Source of the DNA: Diplolepis rosae
Taxonomy: Eukaryota > Arthropoda > Insecta > Hymenoptera > Diplolepididae
Assembly: GCA_030998225.1 (NCBI GenBank)
Contig: JAPYXD010000727.1
Coordinates: forward strand, 7,316,001 to 7,380,000
DNA: 64,000 nucleotides
Direction of reading: 5' to 3'
A program made the translations under genes and the position numbers. Below the pieces are notes generated by a model. It had not been told where the DNA came from and searched no databases. It saw nothing but the letters and a program-made list of their open reading frames with translations. Below are positions 11,101 through 22,862 of this stretch, one piece after another; position 1 is the stretch's first letter, and each line of letters begins with the position of its first letter.

Positions 11101-14100
11101 GTTTGATATTTAATTTGTATGTTTCAGACTTCAACTTCGGACGGCATCGTGTGAATGGGAAGACGTCGTTTTTAAAACCAGCCTTGGAAGATGCTCAATA
11201 TTTCGACCATTTTGAATTTTTTGTGTTCATAAAAGAAAAATTTTTAACCTTAAACTAATATCTATAGATATTTCAAATAGAATTTTCCTGTCTTTTTCTG
11301 TTCCTGTACAATGAAATAAAGAAAATTGACTATTGTTTTTAGAGTTTCACAGAGTCCCCCTTCAACAATGTGTCCCGGCGTATTTTACTTTTCATAATAT
11401 CACAAAATAAATTTATTCTGTCATTAAGTGTTAAATGTGAAATTAACACATTTGTAGATTACCGACATTAGCTTATTTTGACAACTGTAGCCCCACAATT
11501 AAAAGAATATCAAGCGATCAAAAAGTGCAAAGCTTATCGTAAACTTGAATTTTTACTCACAAGGTTTCCGTGGTTCAATTACAAACTCTGAAATAAATTT
11601 AAAATCGTTGTAAAGGAGTGCAAAAATATTATATCGACTAACTCCAAGACCGAGTTTAACAGCGATCCCCACCAACTGGTCATCATCCAAAAACAATCCA
11701 GTGCCGACTTCAATCTAGAATAGAATAGCTTTTTTGTTTCAACATACCCTATCGATGTTAAATATGGAAAAATGAAAGATCGTAGATATAACTACCTTAT
11801 TAAAAGATCCATCTTTGACAATAGCGCATGCAAGATTATGTAAATTTTTAAGATAAACGGTTTTAATTTGATTCTTGCAAACGTCGAATGATGTTAATTG
11901 CAATTCCAAATAACTTAAAACGGTTCTACCTCCCCTGACCTTTTCCCATCCTCCCACATAGTATTCTCTATCCATTTTAAATTCAGGTAGACGCGGATTA
12001 ACGAATCTAATGTATAGCTTATCACTTTGAACTTCTTTTAGTATCTAAAAACATATGTAAAATTTTAAAGTCTGCAACACGATACCACACGGGTGGTACT
12101 CCTATTCTAGCCTGAAGAAAGAAAGTAACATGAGAGTTGACTGTCGCCGAGGGCGGCGCTGGCAGTTTTTTGGGCCGACGAGAGCTACAAATGCCTGGAA
12201 TATTATACAAAAGCAAAACTGTTATTAAGGTAGTTGTTGCGCCAAAAATCAGTCTGGAAAAAGAAGTTTTTCTATGATTTCAAGACTGGTAATTATATCA
12301 TCAGCCGTGTCATATGTAAGGAAAGACACTCTTTTTAATAAAAAATATTTAAAAATTATGAAAAATAATATTTTACTAATGTTTTTTGTAATAGGATATT
12401 TCTTTATTATCGCTCCATACCAAATTTCCAAAAATGGTGCGATTCTGATAAATCATGAATCATTTTTTTAGGAAAAGGATTCTCTACAACTTTACCGTTT
12501 CTGATTTTTGAAAATAAATTCTTTAATGGTTGAAATCATTAAAAAACAATTTTCCAAAACGAAATTTTTATAAATAAATTGCTGAATTTGATAATAATTG
12601 ATTAATTTTCAAAAATCGGAAACGGTAAAGTTGTAGAGAATTCTTTTCCTAAAAAAATGATTCATGATTTATCAGAATCGCACCATTTTTGGAAATTTGG
12701 TATGGAGCGATAATAAGGAAATATGCTATTACAAAAAACATTATTAAAATATTATTTTTCATAATTTTCAAATTTTTTTATTAAAAAGAGTGTCTTTCCT
12801 TACATATGACACGGCTGATGATATAATTACCAGTCTTGAAATCATAGAAAAACTTCTTTTTCCAGGGACTGATTTTTGGCGCAACAACTACCTTAAATTG
12901 ATTTATTTTTGTCATTTTATGAACTATAAATAACTCTTTTATTAAAGAAAAATAAAACACTTGAAAAGGTGGACTAATCATGTCAGAATAAATATAATAA
13001 AATCATTTGGACTGAGGACATTTTTCCAAAGATTCCAACGTTATTTATTTTAAAAGTGTAATACGACTATAAAAAGAAATTTTATTTTTGTATGATTTAC
13101 TCAATTATTAATTGTTATAAATAAAATAAAAGAAATTAATTATCGAATCCCAGCGCGGTCGAATGCGACTTTTTTCCACAGAAAGATTTTCAAATTCTTT
13201 AAATATTAATTATATTATTATGTATATTATATTTCTACATTCAGTAAATTTTGTTAAATATGTATGTTATTTTCGAGCAGTTTTTTGTTTTAAATATTTT
13301 GAAAAGAATATCAAGGGGGCTGGAATGAAAATGATTCTTCATTTGAAATGTACTCAAATGTAATTGAGTATTGCAATTTCAAATAAATTCTTTATTTTCA
13401 TTATTTATAATTTTCATGAAATATATTCGAAATTCGATTCTTTATCACAAGAATATTACATATATCGCGAATATCACATATACATTATTAAAGGAAATAA
13501 ATGTTTGCCAATATTTCTTGAAAATTGGATTTCAATATTAAAGAAATAATTAATTCATGCAACAAGAGATAAATACATGTCTATATTAATGCAAACGTTA
13601 TGTGGCAACTTGCTGGCTTATTTCGTTGAAGACTGAATAAAAAACGTTGCTCCGTTTGCAGGACTTCGTAAAAGAGGCTTCTTTTAATTTCAAATAATGA
13701 AAAAGCCCTATGTTCGCATATTAAAGCTGCAAATCTTTCTCGAAACGGATAAATTTCGTTACAGGTCAAATTTGCAGAAATATAAGCCAATTCACAAAAT
13801 GTGAATTTAGAATGAATAGTATATTATGTGCCTAGGCGCATAATGAGGGTTATTACGTTACGAGCGACAATGCTCGCAGGAGATGAAAGCCGATACAAAG
13901 CGCAGATGAAGCCGAGGCGCGATCAGTCCTGCGAGTATTTTAAGCGAGTCTCGTAATTACCCGAATTGTGTGCATTGGACATATTCTATTGTAATAGAGC
14001 ATGCGTAGTTCAAATGTACAAGGCTTTGTCAGCACGGTGCCAACGCTGTACGAAGAAGAAGAAGAAGAATAAGAAGATTACGCTCCACTGTATGGTTATA

Positions 14101-17100
14101 GGCACATGCACAGTTCAATTTTTACATTTAATTCCTCTGTAGCGTAATACACTACATTACGCCACTCTCAACTGTAGCCTAAAAATGAGTTTATGCGCCG
14201 GCGGCACATAATTGTAGACGTTTTTCGACCGTTTGGACACAAAATTATTTTAATTACAGGCTCCTTGATATTCTTTTTAAAATATTCAAAACAAAAAAAC
14301 TATTCTAAAATAATATAAATATTTAACAAAATTCACTGAAAGTAGAAATGTAAAATACATAATGACATAATTGATAATGTATTTTATTTTATTTATTATA
14401 ATTAATAATGAAGTAAATTATACGAAAAATAAATTTTTTTTTTTAGTCTTATTACATGAATAGAAACAATAACGTTTGAGTCTTTGAAAAAATGCCTCAG
14501 TCAAAATTATTTTATAATATTTATATTGACTTCATTATTCCACGTTTTCTAGTGTTTTATTTTTCTTCAATGAGAGAGTTATTTATAGTTTATGAAATGA
14601 CCACAATGAATCAATTTGATCACATTTTTGCAAATTTTTATTGCAATTTTGTATAATTTTCGATGCATTTTTGCAGCTCTCGTCGGCCCAAAGTACTGCC
14701 AGCGCCACCCACGGTGACGGTCAATTCTCTTGTCATTTTTCGATGTTATATTCGTTGCGGATTAATGCAACAGAATATAATACATTTGTCAAAACGAAAA
14801 TGAAAATGAGATTTTTATGTATTTCAAGAGTGAACGCGTATATAAATTTGATGTATGAAAAATCCGCAACGAATATTACACCGAAAAAACAAACCCTAAG
14901 GCGCTGCATTAATTCGTAAAGAATTTAATATCGCATTACAAGCCGTTAAGCGCTCAATTCATATCCAGTACATGTTTCTTAATAGAATCTCCGAGATATT
15001 ACATTTTCTTTTAATTCAAATCGCTTCTTACGAAGAATTCTCTAAATATCTGGTCTTAAACCTTTTTCTCTCTCCTCTCTTCGAACACTCAAGTGTATTT
15101 GTGTCTCGAGTAGCCAGGACATAGCCTGTGTTTGGGGTATGTTTATGCGTTTAGAACTTGACCCTTCACAACAAGTGGTCACTGTACATATTAATTCTTT
15201 ACGCTATATTTTAAACTGTATTGCTCTCTTTCCAAAGCAGTTTCCTTGTTGACACCGAACAGACTGTGCAGCTAATTCTATTTTCTGCCTCTCTGTCTTA
15301 AAAGGAATCGAACAAATCGTAAATTAAGAATAAAAATAAAATAAAATTCAAAATTTTACTCTTAAAAAACTCCGGTTTTCCGCTTTCGTGTGTCTGTGTT
15401 CTGTGAGGTGCATACTTCTCAAAGGTGTTATGGACCTACCTCATGGATAGTGGTCTCTTTCCATACAAAATTAGTGCTTAAAAAAATGTTTCATATAAAA
15501 TTATCATTGCTTATACGTGGTTATTGTGTATGCCTTTGAGGAGAAGCAATTTTTCGGTTACATTCTTCATGGATCAGCCAAACAGGAGTTCTTTCTCTTA
15601 TTTGAGGACTATTTTTAAAGCGATCTGGTTCCTAGACGCCTTGGAGCTTACCCGATTGCATAAGTTCTTTGCACGTTTTTACTACAAAATATTATGCTTA
15701 AGAAAACAAAAATAAACAAAAAAACAAAAAAAAACCTATTATTACTATAAATAATTTATTTTTGCACATTTACAGCTTAGTATTTAATTTCGTAAAATTA
15801 TCTGGCACTGAAGAGGGGCCCCTATTTGTGACCGAAACGCTTGCCTTTTCATGTCTTTCAAACACTAAGACTTTTCCGGTTTTTTATATCTATAATATGT
15901 TTTTTGATCATTAATTCCTAATGGAAATGAGCTTACCCAATGCTAATACAAAAATAATATAACAATATTAATACTAAAGGGTTTTCCAATAGGGACATAA
16001 AAATGTTATCTAAGAATAAAACACAGAAATATTTGAGATATTGGGTTCAAATTTATTGTGGGTGTAGTGCAAGCATTACATTTTATGAAAGAAATTCGAT
16101 ATCGGTCATATGACCACCACGAGCCTGGTAGATTCTTTGGACCCAATTTTCCACCACTCTGGCACACATTTCGACCGGAACGTTGGCAATTTCGCGTTGG
16201 ATGTTGTCTTTGAGGTCGTCTAAAGTTGCTGGCTTGTTGGCATAATACGCCACAGTGTCGTTTGAGCGATGCCCAATTCTTGAGAACGACGTGGAATCGA
16301 CTAATTTGGCTCATTTTGAATCGATGCACTTACGGTTGAGATTATTTCTTCGCTTCGAGCAATACGACGTCTTTTTGGCACCGGAACGTCTAATAGTGTA
16401 AATTTGGTCTGGATTTTATCCACTATAGCACGCACAGCCTGTCGGGTGGGACGATTATTACGGCCGAAAATTGGAGTGAGCGCTCTTAAAGTTGCGACTA
16501 CCGACTCAGAATTTCGGTAGTAATTCGTAATAATTTCCAAACGTTGCTGGTTCGTGAACTTTACCATGATGAAAATATTGACTTTAACTAACGTTTTGAC
16601 ATTGACAGTTCATTAAAAAAGTTTAAGGGTGCGTTCATATAAAGATACGAAATTGTTCTGTCCCTATTGGAAAACCCTTTATTATCTGGTAGTGTATTTA
16701 AAGCATTAAATAGAGAAATTAACGATTTTCCGTATTCGGTCAGCGACCACTCATGCAACAGTAGGGACCCCGGTTTTAATCTGGGCCGAGGTAGATTTTT
16801 TCTTGTTCTTCAATTATTTGTCTGGAAGAACAATTAATTTTTCTATTTAATTATTATAAATCCTATTCATATCATTTTACCGAATCTTCTGATGTAAATA
16901 TACGTCTTCGTATAGAGCAGTTTTGAAATCTACACGCTTTTGGAAATGAAAACATTCAGACAAATTTTTACCATCTGTGGTAGGTACGTTTCACTTTCGA
17001 GCATTCTCATATTACGACTACAGTAGAGTAGGGCTTAGAAAATAAAGTGATATGAATGCCGCTATTATGTCTCATTATTAGACTCAAATTTCAGACAGAC

Positions 17101-18538
17101 AGCGAGTATAGACTGACACAATAAACTTTACCATTATGATAGGACTTTTTCACAACTTTTTGCAATAGTTCTGGTTTACTCTCTAAAATGGTACTTCTTT
17201 TCACAAAACGTAATACATTTCGCCATCAAATTTCTTTCCTTGTAGAACAAAAAAGGCGTATAAATCCAAACTTGCAAAATTATATATTAAAAAATACTAA
17301 AAGAAATTATATTCCATTTTTTAATCAAATTTAATAACTTCTTTTGGGTTATCACTTTTATATATTTTTAAAATTCTTTTTTTTTGAGCATTAGAATTTT
17401 TTAAATTATTACGCCTTTTTTGTTCTAAGTTTAGACGTTTTGCGAATCTAAGGGAAAATAAGTATAACTTTTCTGGTTCGTTTTTTACATTCCACGTGAA
17501 TTTAGCTTTGAAATAAGTCGAAAAACATCTAAAAACATCAATTATTCCGGGAATTATTTATAATTTAAGAAAAGTTTCGAAACTTAGACTTATTCGACAA
17601 TATCTTTCTCAAAAATTGACAAAAACACTTCATCTCGAGGTCGTTTCATACATAATTTTAACGTCTTTCATTTTATTCTTAGGGGAATATTTTAACATGT
17701 GTATTGTCAATATTAAGAGAGTTTATGCCACTAACAAAAACAAAGTGAGCATAATAATTTGGTCACTGACCGTATTTCGAGTTCAGTTGTTACTCAATAA
17801 ATTTGTAATTTATGAACATTATTTAATAAATATTCAAGAATTATTCTCATTAGAATTTTGTATTATTCATTATTCATGAAATTTAATGAAACTTATAAAG
17901 TTCTTATGTATATTTATATCTGCGGTTTAAAAAAATGTCGACTTCCAATTTATTTATATTGATCAAATTAATATCTATTTGGCTGATGTGAAAACAAGCT
18001 TAAAAAAGACGAAACAATTATTGATATTTATCATAATATTATATGTAACATTTCAGAATAATTATAATTTCATAATTGAATGATATCTTATAATAATTTC
18101 ATTCTATCAACTATTTTCGCAGTTAACGGCATTCTTTCAAATCACAGCAGAAGGAATGGTATTTTAAGTATATATTTTTATTATGAACAACCTAACGTAG
18201 AATCATATGGTCGATTTAATTTTTATAACTTACTTTTACAACTCCCCAATACGCTGCTATTTCATCTTCTGTGTCTTTATATAACACTTTATGAATGTAA
18301 TATATTTTTTGTCCAAGAAATACTGGAGACTCTGCACGATAATTTCTGCTGCTAATTCCTATCTTCTTAGCCAGTTCCATTGGGACTAAACAATTGCGTT
18401 CACTAATAAAAGTTGCCGTGCTCAGGCGTTTAAGATAATCTGATGCTGATACTATAAAACCTATGTATTTTACATTAAAATTCTTATCCGATAGAAAACC
18501 ACCTACTACTTTACTTTCAAATAGTGATGAGTTGGATC
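7392..18538 (-). CDS. Gene A (exons 2-5): secreted chymotrypsin-fold serine protease homologue with a long repetitive C-terminal tail
   Basis: Spliced exons: 18538-18234, 12044-11796, 11714-11561 and 8110-7392 (TGA). All introns have AG acceptors and GT donors (GTAAGT, GTAGTT, GTGAGT), and phases 1-0-0-1 chain without a break. Exon 2 begins with an activation-like junction, ESKVVGG (compare RIVGG of trypsins), then FISERNCLVPMEL where LISxxWVLTAAHC would be, so the catalytic His is absent. Exon 3 has the VGGWEKVRGG turn and a Cys pair (DVCKNQ...LACAIV) that matches the Cys168-Cys182 bridge. Exon 4 has EVGTGLFLDDDQLVGIAV where GDSGGPL...LVGI is expected, so the catalytic Ser is lost. Exon 5 is a low-complexity tail of about 238 residues. 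With the exon at 36983-36926 the total is 1485 nt, exactly 495 codons. AATAAA lies at about 7294-7289, roughly 100 nt after the stop. The introns are full of transposons. I infer a secreted pseudo-protease with a binding or regulatory role. A venom protein is possible but unproven. Confidence 0.72.
8656..9189. mobile_element. MITE, 534 bp, TIR TACAYGGAAAACTCCATATC
   Basis: TACATGGAAAACTCCATATC at 8656 is matched by its inverse ending at 9189 (GATATGGAGTTTTCCGTGTA). Similarity continues inward to the AAATATTA block. Further internal inverted segments repeat GCGATA/ATATCG motifs. No coding sequence. It lies in intron 4 of gene A. Confidence 0.75.
9946..11052 (+). pseudogene. C-terminal part of a Kolobok/Mutator-like transposase, interrupted by a MITE
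   Basis: The first part (to 10268) contains KCLGGHTQNANESFNSTVW and CPKHLHSGKKIVETAAF, a block I recognise from a widespread family of arthropod and cnidarian transposase-like proteins (Kolobok, also filed as Mutator-like domain). The second part (10896-11052) contains TKEACTAQRAARLAENDFFE and ends ERLMYGASIAG followed by TAG. Skipping the insert and one 8-bp target copy, the two parts join in frame (480 nt). The N-terminal half of the protein is missing. Family naming is from memory and uncertain; the two-part structure is read directly. Confidence 0.55.
10269..10887. mobile_element. hAT-like MITE, 619 bp, with 8-bp target duplication
   Basis: Terminal inverted repeats are CACGGTGTGCCCACTCCCAT at 10269 and its inverse ending at 10887. 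The direct repeat ACGATGGC flanks it at 10261-10268 and 10888-10895. An 8-bp target duplication is typical of hAT elements. The inside has no credible ORF; a 15-bp string (tgctacgtcccctag) occurs near both ends. It split the transposase reading frame of the Kolobok-like element. Confidence 0.85.
12227..12894. mobile_element. Foldback element, 668 bp, with arms of about 300 bp
   Basis: AAGGTAGTTGTTGCGCCAAA at 12227 is mirrored by its inverse ending at 12894. The arms (to about 12520 and from about 12590) pair almost perfectly, leaving a short AT-rich centre. ORFs inside are arm artefacts. It lies in gene A intron 2, 183 bp upstream of the exon 3 acceptor. The same family is at 59555-60419 and, cut by the window end, at 63823-64000. 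Confidence 0.85.
13823..14212. mobile_element. MITE, 390 bp
   Basis: The left end ATTATGTGCC-TA-GGCGCATAA is matched by the inverted right end TTATGCGCC-GGC-GGCACATAAT. The interior includes a GC-richer stretch (cgagcgacaatgctcgcagg) and a GAA run near 14058. No ORF. Confidence 0.6.
15977..16679 (-). mobile_element. Internally deleted mariner-like element, 703 bp
   Basis: TIRs AAGGGTTTTCCAATAGGGAC / inverse are flanked by TA (15975-15976 and 16680-16681). On the minus strand the first 88 codons of a transposase survive (MVKFTNQQRLEIITNYYRNS... start at 16567). The last codons also survive (CARVVENWVQRIYQARGGHM, ending about 16090), but the whole catalytic core is missing. It is a non-autonomous derivative of a maT/Tc-like mariner and lies in gene A intron 2. 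Confidence 0.85.
16301..16567 (-). pseudogene. N-terminal stub of a mariner-like transposase
   Basis: The HTH portion (LEIITNYYRNSESVVATLRA) and linker PVPKRRRIARSEEIIS are readable for 88 codons, then the frame ends at the internal deletion junction. General layout resembles the transposase at 19531, but the sequence is clearly a different lineage. Confidence 0.7.
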
Positions 18539-19417
18539 CTGTAAAAAGATAAAATTAGATATATTTTGATGAAAACAAATTTTCAAGTTTGATATTTCAG
18601 GCTTTAGTTTGTATAAAGAAGGTTCCACAAGATTTGGCTGAAAGAAAAAAGTAACTTGGATGAAATAAAAAAAAAAGTTGCATAATGACCAAAGTTCTTT
18701 TTATTTAGGGGATATTTGACATCACTAAATCAATAGAGATAGTAGATCTCCTTAATTATTTGAAAAATGGGCGAAAAAATTGTATTTTTCTATATTTCTG
18801 ATACATTTTATTGGGAGACTCTAATGTATGCAACTTAGATCCAAGCGCGTACACTGAGAGAAGGCATTAGTCGTGGTTATCCATTTTTTTTTTTTTTTGT
18901 AAAAAAAGGGCCACATGCATGTTTTTTTACTCTGTATCGTCTAAACACCCCAGTCCTCACAACTACACGGAAAAAATAGGTACTGGGAAATTTACTTGAC
19001 AGTCCTCGACTTTTGGACAGGACAAATTTTTCCGAAGATCCTATATACTTTTTATGAAGAAGCTTAGAACGTCATCGAAAAAATGAAAGAATGTCCTAGA
19101 TTAATTGAAGCACAGTCAAAGAGCGAAATTCTTTCAAATTTTATTGTAAAGTATTTGAAAAAATTGTAGAAAGGCAAATACTTCTTCTAAAGAGTGCTTC
19201 AGGTTTTAAAAGAGTTTGGATAGAATGATATGATTAGCAAGAGATGAATACCTGCTATAAAAGTCAAAGAAACATTCTTGGACTGCGTTTGAAAGTCTTG
19301 TGAAATTTTTACTAGTACGATGCGCAGTTCTCAATGTCAGTTTTTAGATACGCACAGTTTTTATTACTTTGTGAACTGACATAAACTTCAGAAATTATAA
19401 CACGGAAAGAATAAGTA

Positions 19418-20720
19418 CAGGGTGGGCCATCTAGCGTTTTAAATTTGAACTATCTGTATTTCGACATTGGAAACGTCAAGTACCATTCGGAAAGTGACAG
19501 ATATTCAGTAAAAAGTCTAAAATTTACGAAATGGGTCGCTATTCGCTAGAAGAAAACTGGGAAATACTGAAAACTTTTTTCCAAAGTGGTGAGTCTTCAA
19601 CCCAAACTGTGAGAAATTTGGCAAAAAAAATGGACAGACAAAAAGTGCCATCAGTTCAATTTGTGCAACAATTCGTCAAGCGTGTGCGTGAAACTGGCTC
19701 GTTGGTGGATAAACCAAAACGTCAACGTTCATTTCCCGCGCGTTCACCCGAAAATATTGCGACTGTGGCTGAAAGTGTTAGTGAGAATCCATCCACCTCA
19801 ACTCACCGTCGATCGCAAGAATTGAATATTCCACGAACAATTTTGCGACGAATTTTGCAAAAAGACCTCGCTATGAAGCCATATAAAGTTCAATTGGTGC
19901 AGCAGATGAAGCCACTTGACCATCCGAGCCGTCTACAGTTCGCAGATTGGGCAATAGATCGTTTGACCGAGGATGGTCAATTTTACCAAAAAATCATCTT
20001 TTCGGACGAGGCTCATTTCCACCTCGGTGGTTACGTTAACAAGCAGAATTGTCGCATTTGGGGCACAGAAAACCCGCACGTAATCGTCGAGAAGCCAATG
20101 CACCCAGCACGAGTCACTGTATGGTGCGGATTTTGGTCTGGTGGAATCATCGGCCCATTTTTCTTCGAAAATGAAGAAGGAACTGCCATAACCATCAATG
20201 GTGTGCGATATCGCGCAATGTTATCCAAATTTTTCTTCAAGCAAATTGAAGAGAAGGACTTGGACAACATTTGGTTCCAGCAGGACGGCGCCACGTGCCA
20301 TACAGCAAACGCTACACTCATCTTTTACGCCCTATCTTCGAAAATCGCATAATCAGCAAAAGAGGTGATGTGAATTGGCCTCCCAGAAGCTGCGATTTAA
20401 CTCCGTTGGACTATTTTCTGTGGGGAGCTGTGTTAAAGATAAATGTTACGCCAACCATCCAGAAACAATTCCAGATCTAAAGTACGAGATTCAAGCTGCT
20501 GTTGCTGCCATAAGGCCTGAAACCATCGAGAAAGTATTCCAAAATTGGGTGGATCGGATAAGCTACTGTAAACTCAGCCCTGACGGTCGTTTGTCCGAAA
20601 TTGTTTTCCACAAATAAATTTCAGAAAACAACCTTTCAAATAAATGTTAGACCTTTGAAAAATATCAAGCCGTTTTTTTTATTGACTTTTAAAATTTTAA
20701 ATTTTATATGGCCCACCCTG
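19418..20720 (+). mobile_element. maT-like (DD37D-type) mariner, 1303 bp, nearly intact
   Basis: Termini CAGGGTGGGCCATCTAGCG and CAGGGTGGGCCATATAAAA (inverted) are flanked by TA at 19416-19417 and 20721-20722. The single transposase gene fills the element. It inserted into the spacer of the long inverted-repeat element, so it is the younger of the two. The many long open frames suggest a recent insertion. Confidence 0.93.
19531..20617 (+). pseudogene. maT-like mariner transposase with one frameshift
   Basis: ATG at 19531 (MGRYSLEENWEILKTFFQSG). The HTH region and TSTHRRSQELNIPRTILRRI precede the catalytic core: IIFSDEAHFHLGGYVNKQNC (first Asp), IWFQQDGATCHTA (second Asp), SCDLTPLDYFLWG (third Asp). 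A frameshift of one missing base between about 20310 and 20350 throws the first frame into a stop at 20350. The remaining frames carry on to VDRISYCKLSPDGRLSEIVF and a stop at 20617. With the shift corrected, the last two Asp lie about 36-37 residues apart, as in maT-type elements. The protein cuts and pastes its element through the TIRs. Confidence 0.9.
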
Positions 20721-21059
20721 TACATGACAGAGTGCTCAAATTTTAGATAGGTTCAAAAGTTACTTAAAACTAGAAGTACCGTTCTTGTATAATTAGATCA
20801 ATAGTCCTAGAAAAAATATGGAACATTCCAGAAGTATTCAGTAGAAAGTCTGTGAAAATTCTGAGTACGGAAAATGTATAATTTCTATGCACTCGTGCAT
20901 AAAAACTTCAAAGCCAGTCAATTAAATTTTTATAGACTATCAAAGGCAATAAGAAAAAAAAACTATTTTCGCAAGCTACCTATTTTTTTCATACTTTAAT
21001 TATACTTACTCTATACACTATCACTACACATCGCTGAACATAATATATTACCCGCTGTT

Positions 21060-21165
21060 GAAATTAATCTTACGCTGACAGGATTCGAACCTTAACTTTT
21101 ATCTAACCTAAATGCATAACGCAGTCTAGCCTCATAAATTAAACTGCACGGCTACCGAAGCACTT
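21060..21165 (-). repeat. tRNA-like SINE fragment
   Basis: On the minus strand a perfect box B (GGTTCGAATCC, at about 21095-21085) follows GGTAGCCGTGCAGTTTAA and GAGGCTAGACTGCG, box A-like. It does not fold as a standard tRNA. It lies in the spacer of the long inverted-repeat element. Confidence 0.35.
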
Positions 21166-22385
21166 GCGATATTTCCTAAAAGTTGTTGGGTACATTTTAT
21201 CCTTAGAAAATGCAGGGCCGTGTAAGAAATTGCTGCGCCTTGCTTCGCCAACAATTTTATATAAGGCTAACAAAAGTTTTTAAATGAAGAGATTTTTAAT
21301 AAATTAATATCAAATATAAGGATTTTATAATTTCTGAAGTTTATGTCAGTTCACAAAGTAATAAAAACTGTGCGTATCTAAAAACTGACATTGACAACTG
21401 CGCATCGTACCAGTAAAAATTTCATATTAGCAGAATATATATCATATATCAATATATCATATAAAAATTTCACAAGACTTTCAAACGCAGTCCAAGAATG
21501 TTTCTTTGCCTTGTATAGCAGGTATTCATCTCTTTCTAATCAAATTATTCTATCCAAACTCTTTTAAAACTTGAAGCACTCTTTGGAAGAAGTGCCTTTC
21601 TATACTTTTTTCAAAAACTTTACAATAAAATTTGAAATAATTTCACTCTTTGACTGTGCTTGAATTAATCTAGGACATTCTTTCAATTTTTCGATGATGT
21701 TCTAAGCTTCTTCATGAAAAGTATATAGGATCTTCGGAAAAATTTTTCCTGTCCAAAAGTCGAGGACTGTCAAGTAAATTTCCCAGTACTTATGTTTTCC
21801 ATGTAGATTAAGTGGGTAGCAATGATTACAATTTTTAGTAAATCTTACAAAATCCGATGAGTCGGTCCGTTTTGATGCCGGGACTATTTTCATGCCTTCC
21901 CACATTGTATCAATCTTATAATAGAAGTTACCAATACATTTTTGTAAAACATACGCATTGCGTTAATTGCTATTACTATCTCTATCTGTCATCATTCCTG
22001 AGTTATTAATTTTGTAACTAAAAGAAAGGCTTTTTGTAAAATGCCAGTAACTTTTCCATCAGGGTCTACAAAAAATCTAGCGCAGTCAGGATCTCTTCTA
22101 AGGGGTGCGTTTTATCACAAACAATAGATTTTTTCATTTATTTATAAATATTCATGGTTTTGTTGCATTTTGCAACTAACACCGGTTGTTTAATTGCTTC
22201 TAAATCGGCAACAAAAGTTCTGACGAATTTTCTACTTGTTGCGATGAAAAGTTGAAATTTTTCACAAAATTTTAGCGCAGATCTAATTTGGGTATAACAA
22301 ATAGCAACGAAAATAACTTTTTTTAAAATTTAATTCATAACTTTGGTTCTACTTAACATAAAGAACTTGGATTTGTACGATATTC

Positions 22386-22441
22386 AAGGGCGGCGTTTAA
22401 ACTAACAATACATGACAGGCTCAATATCAAGCCGCCCTTTG
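22386..22441. repeat. Short GC-rich hairpin
   Basis: AAGGGCGGC at one end pairs with GCCGCCCTT 37 nt further on. It stands out in AT-rich DNA. Possibly a very small MITE; no function assigned. Confidence 0.4.
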
Positions 22442-22862
22442 TGTTCTCGGAATAGCCGGTGAAAGTCAGCCCTCGCCATGAGCGTGCTCAATCTTGCGCC
22501 GCGGCGCAGGAGTGGGGATAGAGATTATCCGCTGTTCCGAGGCTCGCGCATATCCACGCGAAAGCGACCAACGGAAAAAAATGCAATATCTTGGGAAGTA
22601 CAGCTCTTATTTCGACCTTTTTTTTTAAATCGATAGAGCGCGTCGATATAATAATATTCGTGATATTTTCAAACAATAAATTTCAACCCTTACAGGTAGA
22701 AAATGCATTTAAAATTTTTTCTATTGTCTTCCTTGTGATTTTAATGTTACCATCGAAACACTTCCTTGTGATTAAAAGAACAACCACTTTTACAGGTTCG
22801 ACTCCCTTTTTACTTAATGTCCAGCCCCAGTCTAACGGATTTTTGTCATTTCCTAGCCAATT

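Larger units (their letters stand above)
9789..11362 (+). mobile_element. Kolobok-like DNA transposon remnant with TTAA-GGGGG end
   Basis: The left end reads TTAAGGGGGCACTCTATGAA and the right end TTTCACAGAGTCCCCCTTCA, an inverted pair with one TTAA intact and one decayed. Between them is the C-terminal part of a transposase (see the pseudogene at 9946-11052). The N-terminal transposase region is absent, so this is an internally deleted copy. A 619-bp MITE sits inside it. It lies in intron 4 of gene A. Confidence 0.55.
12895..18233. other. Gene A intron 2, remainder
   Basis: Besides the MITE at 13823 and the deleted mariner at 15977, mainly AT-rich DNA. A hairpin pair (atattcgttgcggatt at 14748, atccgcaacgaatat at 14860) and a tRNA-like string near 16740-16795 (accccggttttaatctgg) are the only features seen. 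Confidence 0.45.
18964..21805. mobile_element. Long inverted-repeat element, 2.84 kb, with a mariner nested inside
   Basis: Arms of about 440-470 bp (18964-19400 and about 21335-21805) are reverse complements along their whole length (for example GTCCTCGACTTTTGGACAGG versus its inverse at 21752). The ends are TACACGGAAAAA / TTTTTCCATGTA. Just before the nested mariner a second terminus-like ACACGGAAAGAATAAG appears, so the spacer may itself be another copy of the family. No transposase of its own. It lies between gene A exons 1 and 2. Confidence 0.8.

Noticed and set aside
12022..12216. Minus-strand ORF overlapping gene A exon 3
   Set aside because: It is in a different frame from exon 3 and crosses the acceptor. 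It has no S1 similarity, so it is intron sequence.
12249..12981. Several ORFs of 60-66 codons on both strands
   Set aside because: All lie in the arms or edge of the foldback element and mirror each other.
13141..13175. Box B-like string (GGGATTCGA on the minus strand)
   Set aside because: Isolated; no box A or stems in the right place.
14641..14919. 92-codon plus-strand ORF
   Set aside because: No homology or splice support; an inverted pair (cgttgcgg / ccgcaacg) lies within it. It sits in gene A intron 2.
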